From: Chloroflexota bacterium
GTDB lineage: Bacteria > Chloroflexota > Limnocylindria > P2-11E
NCBI GenBank assembly: GCA_025350745.1
Contig: JANXXG010000415.1
Span: 1 to 8,281, forward strand
DNA length: 8,281 nucleotides
Direction of reading: 5' to 3'
Below, piece after piece: positions 5,941 through 8,281 of the stretch. The notes under the pieces were generated by a model. The model did not search any database. It was given only the letters and a program-made list of their open reading frames with translations, and was not told where the DNA came from. A program made the position numbers and the translations under genes. Position 1 is the first letter of the stretch. Each line of letters starts with the position of its first letter.

Positions 5941-7055
5941 CCGGGAAGGGCAACACCGCATTCATCCTGTTCTTCGGGTCGGGTGGCCCGAGCGCCGTCG
6001 AAGCGCAGCTCGATCGCATCCGGATAGCGATCGGCAGCGGGACCCTGCGGCGCGCCGCGGCCGCCGGGTTCGCCCCGCTCATCGCCGTGACCGCTGATGC
6101 CGCCGCGACGGCCGCGTTCGCCGCTGCCGGCGCGGAGCCGAACGTGCCGTGCACCGAGCCGTTCCACTTCGGCCGCGAGCTCCAACGGCTGGTCCGGGAG
6201 CGCGGCATCGAGCGCGTCTGCGCGATCGGCGCGGGCGCGGGCGCGCTGCTCACCAGCGCGGACCTCGCATCGGTCCGGGACGAGCTCGAGCGATCCACGG
6301 CGCTCGTTCTCTCGAACAACTACTACTCGGCGGATCTCGTCGCCCTCACACCGACGACGGCGCTCGACGCGATCGAGCTGCCGGTCACGGATAACCCGCT
6401 GCCGCGCCTTCTGCACCAGCAAGCCGGACTTCCCTCGAGGCAGCTCCCGCGATCGGCGGCGACCCTGCTCGACGTCGACACGCCGCCGGACGCGACGGTC
6501 CTCCTCCGGCACCCGCATTGCCCGCCGGAGCTCCTCTCGGTGGGCGCGTTCGAGGCCGAGCTTGGCCCGCGCGTGGACGCGCTCATGACGCTGGTCACGA
6601 CGGCCGAGCGGGAGCTGCTGGTCGCCGGACGGGTCGGCGCGCCGGTCTGGTCGTACCTCGAGTCGCAGACCGCGTCGCGTGTGCGGATGCTCGCTGAGGA
6701 GCGGGGGATGCAGGCCGCCGGCCGCGATGCGAGCGGCGACGCCCGTACCGCGCTGGGGTTCCTCTACGAGCTCGTCGGACCGAAGACGTTCTTCGAGCGG
6801 ATGCACGAGCTCGGTGACGGCATGCTGTTCGATTCGCGCGTGCTGTTCGCGCATTTGGGCTGGCGCCCGAGCGCATCCGATCGGTTCTCATCCGATCTGT
6901 TCCGGCCCGGCGAGATCGAGCACGAGGGCGTTCGCGAGTTCACCGCGGCTGCCCGTGACGCGGGGTTCCCGCTCCTGCTCGGCGGCCAGACCCTCGTCTC
7001 GGGCGTGCTCTGGACGATGGTGGATGCGGCGTGGTCGGGCCACCCCGAACAATGA
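5937..7055 (+). CDS. unrecognised 372-residue protein, possible GT-A/nucleotidyltransferase-like N-terminal domain
   Basis: I cannot assign this protein with certainty. It is soluble, with no signal peptide or membrane helix. The N-terminal half (about 1-150) alternates beta and alpha stretches. It begins GNTAFILFFGSGGPSAV, has a helix at LRRAAAAGF, then LIAVTAD, and then CAIGAGAGALLTSADL around 96-109, followed by STALVLSNNYYSADLVAL. The order recalls CofC/MobA-like nucleotidyltransferases (strand, GDxPLLTPxDL, then a product-specific loop), but the metal-binding Asp of that motif is absent here. The C-terminal part (about 224-372) contains conserved-looking EERGMQAAGR, FLYELVG, DSRVLFAHLGW, SASDRFSSDLF and LLLGGQTLVSGVLW. 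The GTG at 5937 overlaps the previous stop (GTGA). An in-frame GTG at 5910 lies only one base after GAAGGAG (5902-5908), too close for normal use. Its stop overlaps the PHP gene (ATGA). A partner role with the membrane protein and the PHP hydrolase is inferred. Confidence 0.8.
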   Translation: MTGKGNTAFILFFGSGGPSAVEAQLDRIRIAIGSGTLRRAAAAGFAPLIAVTADAAATAAFAAAGAEPNVPCTEPFHFGRELQRLVRERGIERVCAIGAGAGALLTSADLASVRDELERSTALVLSNNYYSADLVALTPTTALDAIELPVTDNPLPRLLHQQAGLPSRQLPRSAATLLDVDTPPDATVLLRHPHCPPELLSVGAFEAELGPRVDALMTLVTTAERELLVAGRVGAPVWSYLESQTASRVRMLAEERGMQAAGRDASGDARTALGFLYELVGPKTFFERMHELGDGMLFDSRVLFAHLGWRPSASDRFSSDLFRPGEIEHEGVREFTAAARDAGFPLLLGGQTLVSGVLWTMVDAAWSGHPEQ

Positions 7056-7840
7056 CGCTCTTCGATCACCACATCCATTCGGATCGTTCGGACGGACGCG
7101 TCTCGTTGGAGGATCGCGCGAAGAGCGTCGCCATCCGACCGCATGGCGTCAGCGATCACTACCCCTGGCCGAGCGGGATGCAGGACGACGATGGCATCCT
7201 CCGCTATATCGACGCAGCCTCCCGCCTGGGTCTGCAGGTCGGCATCGAGTACGACCTGGGGGTCGCCCGGCCGCTGTTGAGCTCGACCCAGAAGGCCCTC
7301 GATTACGTCATCGGCTCGGTCCATCAGGTGACGCTCGACACGCGCATCGACTACTCGCCGGCGGGAGCCTTCCTGAAAGGTCGCGGGGGGACGTCCTTCA
7401 GTGAGGCTCGGCGGTTCGGGGACCCCGAGCTGCAGCGCAAGATCCTCGAGCAGCACCTCCAGCTCGTGCGCATCGGCATCCTGCATCGGGGCATCGACAT
7501 CGTGGGTCACCCGACGTTCTCTCCGTTGGCGGCGCTCGGGGATCCGGAGGACGCGTATCCCGTCGAATGGCAGGAGCAGCTGATCGCGCTCTGCGTCGAG
7601 AACGGCGTCGCGATCGAGATCAACGAGGCCTACGGCGTCCCGCATCGGGCGTTCCTGGTCCGGGCGCACATGCGCGGCGCGCGCTTCGCGGTGGGATCCG
7701 ATACCCACTTCGAGCTCGTCGGCCTTGAGAAGACCGACGCGATGATCCAGGCGGCCGGAATCGCTCCGGATGAGCGCGGCCGCTTCCTCGATGGGAAGCG
7801 CACCCGTCAGGAGGGGGCGCCCACCGTCACGAGCTCGTAA
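7052..7840 (+). CDS. PHP-domain metal-dependent phosphoesterase (histidinol-phosphatase-like)
   Basis: PHP enzymes are TIM-barrel hydrolases with a three-metal centre that remove phosphate from small metabolites or nucleotides. The 262 residues carry the whole motif set: DHHIHSDRSDG at the start (Asp5, His7, His9, Asp14), VSDHY (Asp35, His36), GIEYD (Glu66), IGSVHQ (His91), VGHPTF (His153), AIEINEA and GSDTHF (Asp217, His219). All expected metal ligands appear present, so activity is likely. Length fits stand-alone PHP phosphatases of the HisK/YcdX type. The substrate cannot be told, because no other histidine-biosynthesis gene is in the window. The ATG at 7052 overlaps the previous stop (ATGA) and gives MTLFDHH; an in-frame ATG at 7031 would add seven residues. 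Its 3' end overlaps the minus-strand gene by 34 bases. Confidence 0.9.
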   Translation: MTLFDHHIHSDRSDGRVSLEDRAKSVAIRPHGVSDHYPWPSGMQDDDGILRYIDAASRLGLQVGIEYDLGVARPLLSSTQKALDYVIGSVHQVTLDTRIDYSPAGAFLKGRGGTSFSEARRFGDPELQRKILEQHLQLVRIGILHRGIDIVGHPTFSPLAALGDPEDAYPVEWQEQLIALCVENGVAIEINEAYGVPHRAFLVRAHMRGARFAVGSDTHFELVGLEKTDAMIQAAGIAPDERGRFLDGKRTRQEGAPTVTSS

Positions 7841-7977
7841 AGGAGCACGGCGACCGCCGCCGCGAGGAGGAGGTGGACGCCGTTCCCGCCGGTGTTCATC
7901 GCGATCGCGACGAACCAGCCGAGAACGAGCAGGAACACGAGCGTCCAGCGGATCCGGTGCCCCAGCGCAATGCTCAC
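7807..7977 (-). CDS. small two-helix membrane protein, lmo0937/DUF5670-like
   Basis: Read on the minus strand from GTG 7977-7975, the frame encodes 56 residues ending at TGA (7809-7807). It contains two hydrophobic helices, about 11-27 (WTLVFLLVLGWFVAIAM) and 33-50 (HLLLAAAVAVLLYELV), separated by the short turn NTGGNGV. This spacing, the Trp near the first helix and the Gly/His at the turn resemble the lmo0937/DUF5670 group of tiny membrane proteins of unknown function, some linked to stress responses. Nearly every codon ends in G or C, strong support for coding in this genome and far better than the opposite strand in 7841-7977. No clear ribosome site precedes the GTG, so a leaderless or short-leader message is possible. 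It diverges from prs and converges with the PHP gene. A longer in-frame extension to 8187 exists but is Arg/Pro-rich and runs through the prs leader, so I reject it. Confidence 0.65.
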   Translation of the reverse strand: MSIALGHRIRWTLVFLLVLGWFVAIAMNTGGNGVHLLLAAAVAVLLYELVTVGAPS

Positions 7978-7981
7978 CGGC

Positions 7982-8010
7982 GGTACGGTAGCGCGTACCC
8001 CGCGTACAAT
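7982..8010 (+). promoter_or_regulatory. candidate prs promoter with TACAAT box and GTAC repeats
   Basis: TACAAT at 8005-8010 is a good minus-10 element about 95 bases upstream of the prs start. No convincing TTGACA lies 16-18 bases before it. Instead GTAC occurs at 7983-7986, 7995-7998 and 8004-8007. GGTAC and GTACC form an inverted repeat around GGTAGCGC, and CGCGTAC recurs directly at 7992 and 8001. The region separates prs from the divergent small membrane-protein gene, so an operator or activator site serving either is possible; this is inference from position. Confidence 0.4.
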
Positions 8011-8032
8011 GGGGTCTCCTGAGATGTGAGCT

Positions 8033-8089
8033 GCCGGGTGCGCCCGGCTCCGTCGGACCCGGTGAGCCGGGAAGGATCCGGCGAGATCC
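8033..8089 (+). promoter_or_regulatory. prs leader with three successive hairpins
   Basis: Three perfect small stem-loops follow one another. The first is GCCGGG-TGCG-CCCGGC (8033-8048), the second CCCGG-TGAG-CCGGG (8058-8071) and the third GGATC-CGGCGA-GATCC (8074-8089). The prs ribosome site begins five bases after the third. There is no terminator T-run. Some arms of the first two hairpins could also pair with each other, since they share CCGGG/CCCGG units, allowing alternative folds. A cis-acting control of prs translation is possible; I recognise no known riboswitch class here. Confidence 0.45.
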
Positions 8090-8093
8090 GCCC

Positions 8094-8099
8094 AGGAGG
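8094..8099 (+). promoter_or_regulatory. ribosome-binding site deciding the prs GTG start
   Basis: AGGAGG, followed by GG, lies six bases before the GTG at 8106. It is the strongest Shine-Dalgarno match in the window and fixes the start of prs. Confidence 0.85.
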
Positions 8100-8105
8100 G
8101 GAGCC

Positions 8106-8281
8106 GTGTTCCGGGGTCTTTCCGTCTACACGGGGAACGCCCATCCGAAGTTCGCGGAGGACATCTGCCGCCACCTGGAGATCCCACGTGGGCAGATGGA
8201 TGTCTTCAAGTTCGCGAACGACGAGATCTTCGTCAAGATCAACGAGAACGCCCGCGAGCATGACGTCTTCATCATCCAGTC
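8106..8281 (+). CDS. prs: ribose-phosphate pyrophosphokinase, N-terminal 58 residues (cut by window end)
   Basis: Prs transfers pyrophosphate from ATP to ribose 5-phosphate, making PRPP for purine, pyrimidine, histidine and tryptophan synthesis in the cytoplasm. The visible part reads VYTGNAHPKFAEDI, then FANDEIFVKINENAREHDVFIIQS. It matches the start of the family (GNATPELA, then [24 protein letters not shown] in the Escherichia coli enzyme), including the conserved INEN and FIIQS pieces. The GTG start is supported by AGGAGG at 8094-8099. The catalytic and PRPP-binding loops lie beyond the window. It heads its own transcription unit, with its own promoter region and a roughly 90-base structured leader. 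PRPP is also the ligand type of the fold found in the ComF homologue upstream, but no functional link is shown. Confidence 0.95.
   Translation, partial: MFRGLSVYTGNAHPKFAEDICRHLEIPRGQMDVFKFANDEIFVKINENAREHDVFIIQ

Noticed and set aside
5637..6854. Minus-strand frame of 405 codons
   Set aside because: Extremely Arg-rich and repetitive, without domain or membrane logic, and opposite two plus-strand genes with good codon use and coupled ends.
6764..7708. Minus-strand frame of 314 codons opposite the PHP gene
   Set aside because: The plus strand carries every PHP metal-ligand motif; the antisense frame is a GC-rich shadow.
8067..8105. Resemblance of the prs leader to a cobalamin riboswitch core (GGGAA then CGGCGAGATCCG)
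   Set aside because: The downstream GCCACTG-type conserved element and the rest of the riboswitch scaffold are missing, and AGGAGG is simply the ribosome site.
7978..8187. Upstream extension of the small minus-strand gene
   Set aside because: The added residues are Pro/Arg/Ser-rich and would read through the prs promoter, leader and coding start.
1..8281. CRISPR array, insertion sequence, tRNA or rRNA genes
   Set aside because: No regularly spaced direct repeats, transposase motifs, cloverleaf with a GTTCGA-type loop, or rRNA core sequence were seen on either strand.

Overview
The window is GC-rich (about two thirds G+C by eye), densely packed bacterial chromosome with no rRNA, tRNA, insertion sequence or CRISPR array that I can see. 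The gene set (CpaF/TadB/TadC pilus motor, a DUF192 protein, a GT-C-like membrane protein, a PHP phosphoesterase, Prs), GTG starts and strong third-position GC suggest a high-GC monoderm-like lineage. My best guess is Chloroflexota (Limnocylindria/Ellin6529 type), with Actinomycetota as the alternative. This is inferred from gene content and style, not from a marker gene.

Layout: 2-79 is the probable tail of an upstream gene. 141-3547 is a Tad/Flp pilus motor cassette: cpaF ATPase, tadB and tadC. cpaF and tadB abut exactly (TAG then GTG). tadB and tadC are separated by a 92-base spacer holding two hairpins that are inverted copies of each other and a 30-codon frame overlapping the tadB stop. 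3549-3893 encodes a DUF192 protein whose conserved N-terminal part has no usable start codon. From 3890 to 7840 four genes are chained by four-base ATGA/GTGA overlaps: comF, a polytopic GT-C-like membrane protein, an unrecognised 372-residue protein and a PHP-domain metal-dependent phosphoesterase.

The PHP gene meets, tail to tail with a 34-base overlap, a small minus-strand membrane-protein gene (7977 down to 7807) that is easily missed. Between that gene and the ribose-phosphate pyrophosphokinase gene (prs, from 8106, cut by the window end) lies a divergent control region. It has a TACAAT box, repeated GTAC elements and a leader with three successive small hairpins ahead of a strong AGGAGG ribosome site.

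How the genes fit together: CpaF powers, and TadB/TadC anchor, a type IVc pilus in the cytoplasmic membrane. The ComF homologue directly downstream raises the possibility that pilus and DNA-uptake functions are co-expressed. The membrane protein, the unknown protein and the PHP hydrolase form a translationally coupled trio that looks like envelope or nucleotide/sugar-phosphate metabolism. prs starts a separate transcription unit. The points most worth a second look are the tadB-tadC spacer element, the start-less DUF192 gene, the unknown 372-residue protein and the prs leader.
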